A stretch of 64,000 nucleotides of DNA, from contig CAMNOU010000014.1 of NCBI GenBank assembly GCA_946546945.1, positions 1-64,000 on the forward strand, given 5' to 3'. How positions within the stretch are numbered: position 1 is the first letter of the stretch; each line of letters starts with the position of its first letter. The notes under the pieces were generated by a model. That model made no database searches. It saw only the letters and a program-made list of their open reading frames with translations, and had not been told where the DNA came from. Shown here piece by piece: positions 34,086 through 44,022 of the stretch. Both the position numbers and the translations under genes were made by a program. Origin of the DNA: an uncultured Lachnospiraceae bacterium (lineage in GTDB: Bacteria; Bacillota; Clostridia; Lachnospirales; Lachnospiraceae).

Positions 34086-36326
34086 ATGACCAATTCAGGT
34101 GAGCAGATCCTCCGTACCGAATACTCGGAGATCATGCAGAAATCATATATAGACTATGCGATGAGCGTCATTGTGGCCAGAGCACTGCCCGATGTCAGGG
34201 ACGGTCTCAAGCCGGTCCAGCGGCGAACGCTCTATGACATGTATGAGCTGGGCATCCGTTATGACCGGCCATACAGAAAAAGCGCCCGTATTGTCGGCGA
34301 TACCATGGGTAAATATCATCCGCACGGAGACAGTTCCATCTACGGAGCACTGGTAGTCATGGCGCAGGATTTTAAATACGGACTCCCGCTGGTGGACGGC
34401 CACGGCAATTTCGGTTCCATCGAAGGAGATGGCGCGGCAGCGATGCGTTACACGGAGGCGCGTCTGCAGAAAATCACACAGGAAGCATATCTGGGAGATC
34501 TGGATAAAGATGTCGTGGATTTCGTGCCGAATTTTGACGCAACGGAGAAGGAACCGTCTGTCCTGCCCGTGCGCATCCCCAATATTCTGGTCAACGGGGC
34601 AGAGGGAATTGCTGTCGGAATGGCGACGAGTATTCCGCCGCATAATCTCGGAGAAGTGATTGACGGCGTGATCGCATATATGAAAAATCCGGATATCACG
34701 ACGGAAGAAATGATGCAGATCATACCGGGACCGGATTTTCCTACCGGCGGTATTGTGATCAACAAGGATGAACTGTTAAATATCTATGAGACCGGAAGCG
34801 GCAAGATCAAAATGCGGGGGAAGGTGGAAATCGAGAGTGTAAAAGGCGGCAGGGAGAGAATCGTGATCACACAGATTCCCTATACCATGATCGGTGCGAA
34901 CATCGGAAAGTTCCTGAATGATGTTTACAGTCTCGTGGAGACCAAAAAGACCACAGATATCACGGATATTTCCAATCAGTCCTCCAAAGAGGGCATCCGC
35001 ATCGTGATCGAACTGAAAAAGGGAGCGGACGCGGAAAATATCTGCAATCTTCTGTATAAAAAAACCAGACTGGAGGATACCTTCGGGGTGAATATGCTTG
35101 CGGTTGCGCAGGGCAGGCCGGAAACGATGGGCATTGTGAAGATCATACGGCACAATGTGCAGTTCCAGTTCGAGCTTGCGACCCGCAAGTACACAACCCT
35201 TCTGAACAAAGAGCGGGAGAAGCAGGAAGTACAGGAGGGACTGATTAAAGCATACGATGTCATTGACCTGATCATAGAGATTTTGCGGGGCAGCAAAAGC
35301 AGGGAGCAGGTAAAGAAGTGCCTTGTCCACGGAGAAACGAAGGGGATCCGATTCAAGTCCCGGTCCTCGGAGAAGACGGCATCCATGCTCCGTTTTACAG
35401 AACGTCAGGCAAACGCCATTCTGGATATGCGGCTGTACCGTCTGATCGGTCTGGAGATTGAAGCTCTCATCCGGGAACATGACGAGACGATGTACAATAT
35501 TGAAGTCTATGAGCGTATTCTCGGGAGCCGTGCCCAGATGGCAAAAGTGCTGATGAAGGAACTGAAGGAGCTGAAAAAAGAATTTTCCGTGCCGAGAAAG
35601 ACCGTGATCGAGAATGCGGCTGCGGCAGTTTATGAGGAAAAAGCTCCGGAAGTGATTCCAGTTGTCTTTATGATGGACCGGTTCGGCTATGTGAAGTCGG
35701 TTGATACGGCGGTCTATGAGAGAAATAAGGAAGCGGCGGACAGCGAGAACCGGCAGATCATATCCTGTATGAGTGATGACAGAATCTGTGTATTTACCAA
35801 TACGGGGCAGATGCATTTGCTGAAAATGACGGATGTCCCATTCGGAAAGTTCCGGGACAAAGGGATCCCGATCGATAATATCTGCAATTATTCCAGCAGC
35901 GCGGAGGATATTATATCGGTCTTCCGCCTTGCAGATCTGACAGGCAGGAAGATGCTGTTTGTCACAAAAGCAGCCATGATCAAGCTGGTAGAGGGAGCGG
36001 AATTTGATGTGGCAAAGCGCACGACAGCCGCGACCAGACTCGCGGACGGAGATGAAATCCTGTGCGCAGGGATCGTGCAGCAGGAGGATACACTGGTCAT
36101 GCAGTCGGAGAAAAATTATTTTCTGCGCATCGCCGCTGCAGATATTCCGGAAAAGAAAAAAGGAGCGATCGGAGTGCGCGGCATGCGGCTTTCGAAGGAA
36201 GAGCGGCTGGCCGGCGCATGGATCCTGAACGGTGAGAATAATCCTGTGACAGAAGTACAGGGAAAAGAAGTGGTCCTCAACAGGCTCCGGATCGGGAACC
36301 GCGATACCAAAGGGGTAAAACGCTAG
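34086..36326 (+). CDS. parC: type IIA topoisomerase DNA-cleavage subunit (ParC-like)
   Basis: 746 aa, decatenates chromosomes with ParE. Winged-helix and tower domains carry the active-site tyrosine in AAAMRYTE (about residue 119). The quinolone region reads HPHGDSSIYGALV, so the second quinolone-contact position (acidic in E. coli GyrA, D87) is Gly. The C-terminal beta-pinwheel lacks a QRRGGKG-type GyrA box. No terminator is seen; the stop is 6 bases from the stop of the convergent azlD. Confidence 0.88.
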   Translation: MTNSGEQILRTEYSEIMQKSYIDYAMSVIVARALPDVRDGLKPVQRRTLYDMYELGIRYDRPYRKSARIVGDTMGKYHPHGDSSIYGALVVMAQDFKYGLPLVDGHGNFGSIEGDGAAAMRYTEARLQKITQEAYLGDLDKDVVDFVPNFDATEKEPSVLPVRIPNILVNGAEGIAVGMATSIPPHNLGEVIDGVIAYMKNPDITTEEMMQIIPGPDFPTGGIVINKDELLNIYETGSGKIKMRGKVEIESVKGGRERIVITQIPYTMIGANIGKFLNDVYSLVETKKTTDITDISNQSSKEGIRIVIELKKGADAENICNLLYKKTRLEDTFGVNMLAVAQGRPETMGIVKIIRHNVQFQFELATRKYTTLLNKEREKQEVQEGLIKAYDVIDLIIEILRGSKSREQVKKCLVHGETKGIRFKSRSSEKTASMLRFTERQANAILDMRLYRLIGLEIEALIREHDETMYNIEVYERILGSRAQMAKVLMKELKELKKEFSVPRKTVIENAAAAVYEEKAPEVIPVVFMMDRFGYVKSVDTAVYERNKEAADSENRQIISCMSDDRICVFTNTGQMHLLKMTDVPFGKFRDKGIPIDNICNYSSSAEDIISVFRLADLTGRKMLFVTKAAMIKLVEGAEFDVAKRTTAATRLADGDEILCAGIVQQEDTLVMQSEKNYFLRIAAADIPEKKKGAIGVRGMRLSKEERLAGAWILNGENNPVTEVQGKEVVLNRLRIGNRDTKGVKR

Positions 36327-36332
36327 CGGCCG

Positions 36333-36641
36333 TCAGTGAAGGAGCAGTTCCAGAACAAAGACGACGACACAGGAGATGACCGCGACCTGAAACAGGCTTC
36401 TGCCGAACCATGCCAGAAGAATCCCGACGATCAGTGCTGCCAGACCGGCCAGAGGATTCTTCGTGGCATCCAGGATTGCCGGGAAGGTCATGACAGACAG
36501 CGTGACATAGGGGATATAGTAAAGGAAGGAACGTATGGTTCTGTTTTTGATTTCTCTGCGGATCAGGGTCAGCGGCAGTACACGGATCAGGTAGGTGACG
36601 CCGGCCATGACCAGCAGATAAATATAGATATTATGATTCAT
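36333..36641 (-). CDS. azlD: AzlD-family branched-chain amino acid exporter subunit
   Basis: 102 aa, three to four membrane helices, with the family start YLLVMAGVTYLIRVLPL. Partner of AzlC in export of branched-chain amino acids or analogues. The start overlaps the azlC end by 11 bases, so the two are coupled. Confidence 0.85.
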   Translation of the reverse strand: MNHNIYIYLLVMAGVTYLIRVLPLTLIRREIKNRTIRSFLYYIPYVTLSVMTFPAILDATKNPLAGLAALIVGILLAWFGRSLFQVAVISCVVVFVLELLLH

Positions 36642-37368
36642 GGGGCGATTCCTCCTTTACGGGGAAAAGCAAGGCTGCGATTCCCGAGATGATAACAGTC
36701 AGGATAATGGTCTTCACACCGGATGAGACGGATGCGAAGACGGCAAGGCGTGAGAAGATAAAGCTGGCTGCCATAGATACGATGATCAGCATGGCTATGA
36801 TTTTATCCTTCCGGGCCGGCGGAATGATAATGGCGATGAACATCCCGTAGAGAGCAACGCTTAAAGCGCTGACCACATTCGCCGGCAGAATATTTCCCAT
36901 AACAACGCCCAGAAATGTCCCGCCGGACCAGCCCGGTATAGCAACGGTCATCATGCCGTAATTGTAAAACGGATTGAGCTTGCCGGGGACGGAAACGGAG
37001 ACTCCGAAAATCTCATCAGTCACATCAAATCCGACCAGCAGCCGGTGGAGCAGACCGGTTTCCGGAGAAAACTTCTGGCTCAGGGAACAGGACATCAGCA
37101 GATACCGGGCATTGGCAATCAGTTCCATGACGGCCATTTCCAGGTAAGTTCCCTGCGCCGCAATGACTGTAAAGCCGGCATACTGTCCGGCGGAAGCGTT
37201 GACCGTCATGCTGGCCAGCGCAGCCTGCCAGGCTGTCATGCCTGCATTTCTGGCGATGATGCCCAGCGTGAATGAAACGGCAAAATAGCCGAGACAGATC
37301 GGCATGCCGTTTTTGATTCCAAGTTTATAATAGGATCTGTTTTCTGATTTCTTTGAATTCATCTGCAT
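36631..37368 (-). CDS. azlC: AzlC-family branched-chain amino acid exporter, large subunit
   Basis: 245 aa, about seven membrane helices. Family hallmarks: GIKNGMPICLGYFAVSFTLG near the N-terminus, then MTVNASAGQYAG and NARYLLMSCSLSQ. A second ATG two codons later is equally possible as the start, since no clear Shine-Dalgarno is visible. No Lrp-type regulator is adjacent. Confidence 0.88.
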   Translation of the reverse strand: MQMNSKKSENRSYYKLGIKNGMPICLGYFAVSFTLGIIARNAGMTAWQAALASMTVNASAGQYAGFTVIAAQGTYLEMAVMELIANARYLLMSCSLSQKFSPETGLLHRLLVGFDVTDEIFGVSVSVPGKLNPFYNYGMMTVAIPGWSGGTFLGVVMGNILPANVVSALSVALYGMFIAIIIPPARKDKIIAMLIIVSMAASFIFSRLAVFASVSSGVKTIILTVIISGIAALLFPVKEESPHES

Positions 37369-37512
37369 CTTTGCGGTCCCGGCGAAAAAGAATCCTTCTG
37401 CCGGAAACGTCCTTTGGCTGTGTATTTGCTGTAAACGTTGTATAGTTTAACACCTTATGGCTGTTTCGTCCATAATAAAAACAAAGATATCTTGTCAAGA
37501 ATTTAACGATTG

Positions 37513-37542
37513 TTGACACGTTGATTTGCCTTATGTTACCAT
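37513..37542 (+). promoter_or_regulatory. candidate hppA promoter
   Basis: TTGACA, 18-base spacer, TACCAT, about 50 bases before the hppA start. Confidence 0.5.
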
Positions 37543-37592
37543 AACGGTTAGTATTTATGTATACAAAAGTTATTTGAAGGGAGAGTTTTGAA

Positions 37593-39587
37593 ATGGTAAC
37601 GTGGTATTTTATCATTCCAATCATCGGCATCATAGCGCTGCTTGTTGCCGCAGGATTAGCTGTCAATGTCAAGAAACAGCCGGAAGGAACAGACCGGATG
37701 AAAGAAATTGCGGCAGCGATCCATGAGGGTGCTCAGGCATTTCTGTTCTCAGAATACAAGATCCTGATCATCTTTATCGTTGTAGTTTTTGTCGCAGTAG
37801 GGTTTGCGATCGGATGGCCGACAGCTATTTGTTTCGCGATCGGAGCATTTTTCTCCATCCTGGCAGGTTATTTCGGGATGAGCGTTGCGACAAGAGCAAA
37901 TGTCCGTACAGCCAATGCGGCTAAGGAAAAAGGCATGTCCGCTGCTTTACCGATCGCATTCCGCGGCGGTGCAGTTATGGGACTGGCAGTTGTTGGACTT
38001 GGACTTCTCGGAGTAAGCCTGATCTATCTGGTGACCGGTAATTCCGAGATTTTATTCGGATTCAGCCTGGGTGCGTCTTCCGTAGCTCTGTTCGCCCGTG
38101 TGGGCGGCGGTATCTATACCAAAGCTGCTGATGTAGGCGCAGACCTTGTTGGTAAGGTAGAGGCCGGAATTCCGGAGGATGATCCCCGTAACCCTGCTGT
38201 TATCGCTGATAATGTAGGAGACAATGTTGGTGACGTTGCCGGTATGGGCGCCGATTTGTTTGAATCTTATGTAGGATCCATCATTTCCGCAATCACTCTG
38301 GGACTGATTGCTTATGCCAATGCGGAGAATCCTCTTTGCGGAGCGATCTATCCGCTGCTGATCGCAGCTGTTGGTATTATCGCTTCTGTCATCAGTGTAT
38401 TCCTTGTACGCGGAAAAGAAGGTTCCGATCCGCACAAGGCTCTGAAGCTTGGTGAGAATATTGCAAACATTATTACCGTTGTCGTAGCGATCATCCTCTG
38501 CAAACCGCTCCTCGGATCTTTCCTTCCGTGCGGAGCGATCATTGCCGGTCTGATCGTCGGCGTTCTGATCGGTAATATCACAGAGCGCTATACATCTGAC
38601 AAATTCAAACATGTGCAGAAGATTGCAGAGCAGTCTGAGACAGGTTCCGCTACGAACATCATCAGCGGACTTGCCGTTGGTATGCATTCCTGTACGATCC
38701 CGATCATCCTGATCGCGATTGGCATCTTTGTTTCTTACAGATTCGCAGGCGTATACGGTATCGCTCTTGCAGCGGTCGGTATGCTTGCTACGACCGGAAG
38801 TACAGTTGCAGTCGATGCTTACGGCCCGATTGCAGACAATGCAGGCGGTATTGCCGAAATGTCCGGTCTGGATGAGAGCGTTCGTGACATTACAGACTCT
38901 CTGGATTCCGTAGGTAATACGACAGCTGCGATCGGTAAAGGTTTCGCGATTGGTTCCGCTGCGCTGACAGCTCTTGCACTGTTCGTATCTTATGCGCAAG
39001 CCGTAAAGTTAAGCGCGATCGATCTTCTTGTTCCGACAGTTATCGTAGGCCTTCTGATTGGCGCGATGCTTCCTTTCCTGTTCTCCGCGATCACCATGGA
39101 GGCAGTTTCCAAGGCAGCATACAAGATGATTGAGGAAGTACGCCGTCAGTTCAAGGCAGATCCCGGCATCCTTAAGGGAACCAGCAAGCCGGATTACAAG
39201 ACCTGCGTCGGTATTTCCACACAGGCATCCTTAAAAGAGATGATTGTTCCCGGTATCGTTGCGATCGTTGTTCCGATTATCGTCGGTATCGTTTTAGGAC
39301 CGGAGGCTCTGGGCGGACTGCTCGCAGGAGCCCTTGTTACGGGTGTTATGATGGCTATTTTCATGGCAAACGCAGGCGGTGCCTGGGATAACGCAAAGAA
39401 ATACATTGAGGGAGGCCATCACGGCGGAAAAGGAAGCGAACCGCACAAGGCGGCTGTTGTAGGTGATACGGTCGGTGATCCGTTCAAGGATACATCAGGC
39501 CCTTCCATCAACATCCTGATCAAGCTGATGACGATTGTTTCTCTGGTATTTGCACCGATCTTCCTCGCAATTGGAGGACTTCTGTAG
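37593..39587 (+). CDS. hppA: membrane-bound cation-pumping pyrophosphatase
   Basis: Couples pyrophosphate hydrolysis to H+ or Na+ export, 664 aa, about 16 helices. Substrate-binding motif [20 protein letters not shown], and the C-terminal [15 protein letters not shown]. The [10 protein letters not shown] sequence has Ala where K+-independent pumps have Lys, so it should need K+. Whether it pumps Na+ or H+ cannot be settled by eye. AAGGGAGAG lies 8 bases before the ATG. Monocistronic, with its own terminator. Confidence 0.95.
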   Translation: MVTWYFIIPIIGIIALLVAAGLAVNVKKQPEGTDRMKEIAAAIHEGAQAFLFSEYKILIIFIVVVFVAVGFAIGWPTAICFAIGAFFSILAGYFGMSVATRANVRTANAAKEKGMSAALPIAFRGGAVMGLAVVGLGLLGVSLIYLVTGNSEILFGFSLGASSVALFARVGGGIYTKAADVGADLVGKVEAGIPEDDPRNPAVIADNVGDNVGDVAGMGADLFESYVGSIISAITLGLIAYANAENPLCGAIYPLLIAAVGIIASVISVFLVRGKEGSDPHKALKLGENIANIITVVVAIILCKPLLGSFLPCGAIIAGLIVGVLIGNITERYTSDKFKHVQKIAEQSETGSATNIISGLAVGMHSCTIPIILIAIGIFVSYRFAGVYGIALAAVGMLATTGSTVAVDAYGPIADNAGGIAEMSGLDESVRDITDSLDSVGNTTAAIGKGFAIGSAALTALALFVSYAQAVKLSAIDLLVPTVIVGLLIGAMLPFLFSAITMEAVSKAAYKMIEEVRRQFKADPGILKGTSKPDYKTCVGISTQASLKEMIVPGIVAIVVPIIVGIVLGPEALGGLLAGALVTGVMMAIFMANAGGAWDNAKKYIEGGHHGGKGSEPHKAAVVGDTVGDPFKDTSGPSINILIKLMTIVSLVFAPIFLAIGGLL

Positions 39588-39602
39588 AAGAGAATCGAAA
39601 TG

Positions 39603-39634
39603 AATGCCATCCGGTGTTGCCGGATGGCATTTTC
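39603..39634 (+). terminator. terminator after hppA
   Basis: A perfect 12-bp stem AATGCCATCCGG / CCGGATGGCATT with TGTTG loop and a short T tail. Confidence 0.85.
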
Positions 39635-39685
39635 GTGTTATAGGAAACGCTTGGTTCACCAGGAATTTACGTAACAGTTACGAAC

Positions 39686-39712
39686 TATCAAGTCTCGCTT
39701 GCGAGACTTGGC
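39686..39712 (+). repeat. dispersed repeat family B, partial copy 3
   Basis: TATCAAGTCTCGCTTGCGAG followed by ACTTGGC. It carries only the left, palindromic part of the 54-base element. It sits 14 bases before the HAD gene start. Confidence 0.65.
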
Positions 39713-39725
39713 AAGGAAAAGAAAG

Positions 39726-40529
39726 ATGGCAGCAGTATTTTTTGATATTGACGGAACTTTATGGGGCACGGATAATAGGATACCGGAAAGTACGAAGACG
39801 GCATTGCGCCTTCTGAAGCAGGAAGGACATCAGATCTTCATCTGCAGCGGCAGGACAAGAGTGTTTATTCCGCTGAAACAATTGCAGCCTTTTGGCTTTG
39901 ACGGGATTTTGAGCGGATGCGGCACACATATCGAGTATCATGGAGAGGAACTTCTCTACAAAAAACTGGATGATGCGCTGGTGAAACGTTCCGTACAGAT
40001 CTTTCAGGACTATCATATGATTATGATCCTGGAGGGCAAAGAAAAACTGTATATGGACAGAGAGAGGATCGGAGAGGAACGCTATCAAAGATTCCAGTCC
40101 GGATTCCTCGCGGGAAAGATTGAACCCGTTTCTTCTTCCGTTTTGCGGAAGCCGGATCCGGCGGCACACCCGGAAGTCAGCAAATGCAGTCTGCTGATCG
40201 AGGGGACCCGGTACCGTGAAGTAATGGAGATTCTGAAAGAGGATTACAGTTTTCTGATTCATGGTCCGGCCGTGATGGAGGCTGTGCCGAAAGGATATTC
40301 AAAAGCAACAGCCATACATGAAATCTGCAGCAGACTGGGGATAGCGAGAGAGGATACGTATGCATTTGGCGACAGTGTCAACGATTTGGAAATGCTTCAG
40401 TATGCCGGATGCGGGATTGCCATGGGGAATGCAAAACCCGAAGTCCGTTCCCGGGCGGATTATGTGACACAGGATTACCGTGAGGACGGCATCTATCATG
40501 CGTGCAGGCATTTTGGCCTGATTGAGTGA
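39726..40529 (+). CDS. Cof-type HAD-superfamily phosphatase
   Basis: 267 aa. HAD motif I FDIDGTLWG (DxD, residues 6-8), motif II SGR, motif III Lys in KGYSKATAI, motif IV GDSVNDLEML. The type IIB cap is of the Cof family, which removes phosphate from sugar phosphates and flavin or pyridoxal cofactors. Start at 39726 after AAGGAAAAG; the frame opens at 39699 but inside repeat B. Substrate unknown. Confidence 0.88.
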   Translation: MAAVFFDIDGTLWGTDNRIPESTKTALRLLKQEGHQIFICSGRTRVFIPLKQLQPFGFDGILSGCGTHIEYHGEELLYKKLDDALVKRSVQIFQDYHMIMILEGKEKLYMDRERIGEERYQRFQSGFLAGKIEPVSSSVLRKPDPAAHPEVSKCSLLIEGTRYREVMEILKEDYSFLIHGPAVMEAVPKGYSKATAIHEICSRLGIAREDTYAFGDSVNDLEMLQYAGCGIAMGNAKPEVRSRADYVTQDYREDGIYHACRHFGLIE

Positions 40530-40689
40530 TCATGACGCATATTATGCGGGGAACTGCATAAATTATGTTCAGAACAATTTTTTTCTGCTCAAAGACAGGT
40601 AAAAAATGGAAAAGTGAGAAAATGAGAGAAAAAAAGACGATAGGTCAGGAAAACGGAACAAACACCTTGTTCTATCCATATTCAGATAG

Positions 40690-40718
40690 TTGCGAAGAAC
40701 CGCAAAAGTGAATATTAT
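40690..40718 (+). promoter_or_regulatory. groESL promoter
   Basis: TTGCGA, 17-base spacer, TATTAT, directly before the CIRCE operator. The 160 bases upstream, after the HAD gene, hold no gene and only weak stem-loops. Confidence 0.75.
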
Positions 40719-40730
40719 ACTAGTCAGTGG

Positions 40731-40757
40731 TTAGCACTCGATAGAAATGAGTGCTAA
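40731..40757 (+). promoter_or_regulatory. CIRCE operator (HrcA binding site)
   Basis: A perfect TTAGCACTC-N9-GAGTGCTAA inverted repeat, 12 bases after the -10 box and 42 before groES. HrcA would repress the operon until heat shock; hrcA itself is not in the window. Confidence 0.97.
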
Positions 40758-40799
40758 CAGGGAATATAAGAGCAGTTGAATTTAAAGGAGGATTCCATC

Positions 40800-41084
40800 A
40801 TGAAATTAGTACCATTGAGCGACAGGGTAGTATTAAAACAGTTAGAAGCAGAGGAGACCACAAAATCCGGTATTATTTTAACGAGTTCTGCACAGGAGAA
40901 GCCGCAGGAAGCTGAGGTAATCGCAGTCGGACCCGGCGGAATGGTTGACGGAAAAGAAGTTGTTATGCAGGTAAAAGTTGGAGATAAAGTTATTTATTCC
41001 AAGTATGCCGGAAACGAAGTGAAATTAGACGGTGAAGAGTATATCATCGTAAGACAGAACGATATTCTCGCAATCGTTGAGTAA
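40800..41084 (+). CDS. groES: GroES co-chaperonin
   Basis: 94 aa, normal for Hsp10, forms the heptameric lid of GroEL. MKLVPLSDRVVLKQLEAEE, the mobile loop ETTKSGIILTSS (about residues 18-29), and KVGDKVIYSKYAGNEV. Start at 40800, 7 bases after AAAGGAGG. Confidence 0.97.
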   Translation: MKLVPLSDRVVLKQLEAEETTKSGIILTSSAQEKPQEAEVIAVGPGGMVDGKEVVMQVKVGDKVIYSKYAGNEVKLDGEEYIIVRQNDILAIVE

Positions 41085-41107
41085 GACAGAAAGAAATCTG
41101 TCGATAG

Positions 41108-42760
<1,653 letters not shown>

Positions 42761-42789
42761 GCGTTAAAAAACTACGGCGCACGATAAAA

Positions 42790-42843
42790 TCAAAAAAGCG
42801 ACAGAGAGGAAATTTATTTCCGGCTCTGCCGCTTTTTTTGATT
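42790..42843 (+). terminator. terminator after groEL
   Basis: A long imperfect stem, AAAAAGCGACAGAGAGGAAA with TTTCCGGCTCTGCCGC, followed by TTTTTTT. Confidence 0.8.
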
Positions 42844-42847
42844 TTTA

Positions 42848-43054
42848 CCGTATGGCGTAGTCATACGGATAGCCCGTGATGTCGAAGACATCTAAGGGCT
42901 AGTCGTGCGCGATACGCCATTCGGGGGCTAAGGGCTCGTCGCGTTTGCCAGATGTCGAAGACATCTAAGGGCTAGTCGTGCGCGATACGCCATTCGTGCG
43001 CGATACGCCATTCGGGGGCTAAGGCTCGTAGCGTCTCTCCATTCGCGCACGGCA
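42848..43054 (+). repeat. intergenic repeat cluster (family C)
   Basis: The gap between groEL and the next gene is filled by nested repeats. A 46-base unit occurs exactly twice, at 42878-42923 and 42951-42996, each with the palindrome GATGTC-GAA-GACATC and ending GCGATACGCCATTCG. The last 18 bases occur a third time at 42997-43014, and TTCGGGGGCTAAGG(G)CTCGT occurs at 42921 and 43011. It begins with a CCGTATG/CATACGG hairpin (42848-42868). No ORF or known RNA was recognised. Confidence 0.85.
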
Positions 43055-43069
43055 GAAAATCAGGTGATT

Positions 43070-43098
43070 TTGTAGACTTCCCTGTTTTTTTATAGTAA
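43070..43098 (+). promoter_or_regulatory. weak candidate promoter for the coiled-coil gene
   Basis: TTGTAG, 17-base spacer, TAGTAA (or TATAGT two bases earlier). Confidence 0.4.
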
Positions 43099-43136
43099 AA
43101 TGTAAAGCAGTAAGCTTTAGAAAGAAGGGGTTTTTT

Positions 43137-43409
43137 ATGTTGGAGAAAGATTTACGTAAATTGAACCGCACAGAGCTTCTTGAGATAATGCTTGAACAAC
43201 AGGGGGAGATCGACAGACTCAGGAAGGAACTGGAGGATGTCAGAAAACAGCTGGATGACCGGGCGATTCTGCTCGGTGAGGCGGGCTCGATCGCGGAGGC
43301 CAGTCTGAGGATCAATCATATTTTTGCGGCCGCTCAGAAAGCTGCAGATGATTATCTGGCCGGAGTGAGAGCTTCTGCCGAAAGAGGTATACTTTATAAG
43401 AGGAACTGA
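43137..43409 (+). CDS. small coiled-coil protein of unknown function
   Basis: 90 aa. The first half is one predicted coiled coil (MLEQQGEIDRLRKELEDVRK), the second is Ala-rich (SIAEASLRINHIFAAAQKAA). No membrane segment, signal peptide or known enzyme motif. It resembles short DivIVA-like or other scaffold coils only in a general way. The stop TGA overlaps an ATG of the next frame, and the next gene probably starts 18 bases on, so the two are co-expressed. Confidence 0.75.
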   Translation: MLEKDLRKLNRTELLEIMLEQQGEIDRLRKELEDVRKQLDDRAILLGEAGSIAEASLRINHIFAAAQKAADDYLAGVRASAERGILYKRN

Positions 43410-43426
43410 TGAACAGGAGTAGCACT

Positions 43427-43819
43427 ATGGCAGCGAAAATTGACTATGATAAAATGGATATCGTTCTTGCGGTTTATTCTTCCGAGGAGGCAGATGATGT
43501 CACTGCAGAACTGCTGATGGAACGGATCCCGTGCGCGCGCCGGAAGATCGGCGCCGGAAAGACGGGGAATTTCCTGATGGCGATGAACAATTACGGAGAG
43601 GAAATCTTTGTAAACAGGGAAGATATGGAACGGGCAAAAGCGGTGATCGAAGCATGGCGCGAAAAGAAAGCCGCAAAACGCGCGGAAGAGGCAGCCGCTG
43701 CGGACCGGGAACCGGCAGAGGAAGATCTGGCAGAAAAACGGAGGATCCGTCATGCGCGCTTTTATGCAGTGGTCGTTCTTGTGATCGTAGTACTCCTTTT
43801 TATCTATCAAAACAGATAG
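43427..43819 (+). CDS. DUF2007-like protein with C-terminal membrane anchor
   Basis: 130 aa. Residues about 8-75 (DIVLAVYSSEEADDVTAELL, ERIPC, NYGEEIFVNREDMERAK) follow the DUF2007 fold, a PII-like domain of unknown role. A charged Lys/Glu/Ala linker follows and one membrane helix closes the protein (YAVVVLVIVVLLFIY). Start ATG 43427 has AGGAG 7 bases upstream; an ATG at 43409 overlaps the previous stop but has no spacing. Confidence 0.75.
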   Translation: MAAKIDYDKMDIVLAVYSSEEADDVTAELLMERIPCARRKIGAGKTGNFLMAMNNYGEEIFVNREDMERAKAVIEAWREKKAAKRAEEAAAADREPAEEDLAEKRRIRHARFYAVVVLVIVVLLFIYQNR

Positions 43820-43897
43820 TAAAACAGGCAAATGTAAACAGATTATTTATAAAGTTTAAACTTTTTTTATTTTTTCCGTTAAAATGCAATAATTATC

Positions 43898-43926
43898 TTG
43901 TACTAATCGTACTTTTTTAGTATAAT
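43898..43926 (+). promoter_or_regulatory. promoter of the GntP-type permease
   Basis: TTGTAC, 17-base spacer, consensus TATAAT, in a very AT-rich stretch. It leaves a leader of about 90 bases before the start codon. Confidence 0.8.
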
Positions 43927-44022
43927 TGTGGTAACTCGATTTTGCATGCTATATGTTGCATAATCGTAATTGCTTAACTTTTATTTTTAAAAGAGTAAAA
44001 GATTTAGAGGAGGACAAGGTTT

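Noticed and set aside
34776-35816. 346-aa reading frame on the - strand
   Set aside because: Antisense to parC; no start signals and no family features.
42878-43014. Possible CRISPR array after groEL
   Set aside because: Only two exact copies of the 46-base unit plus a fragment, spaced 27 bases apart with no regular spacer series and no cas gene in the window.
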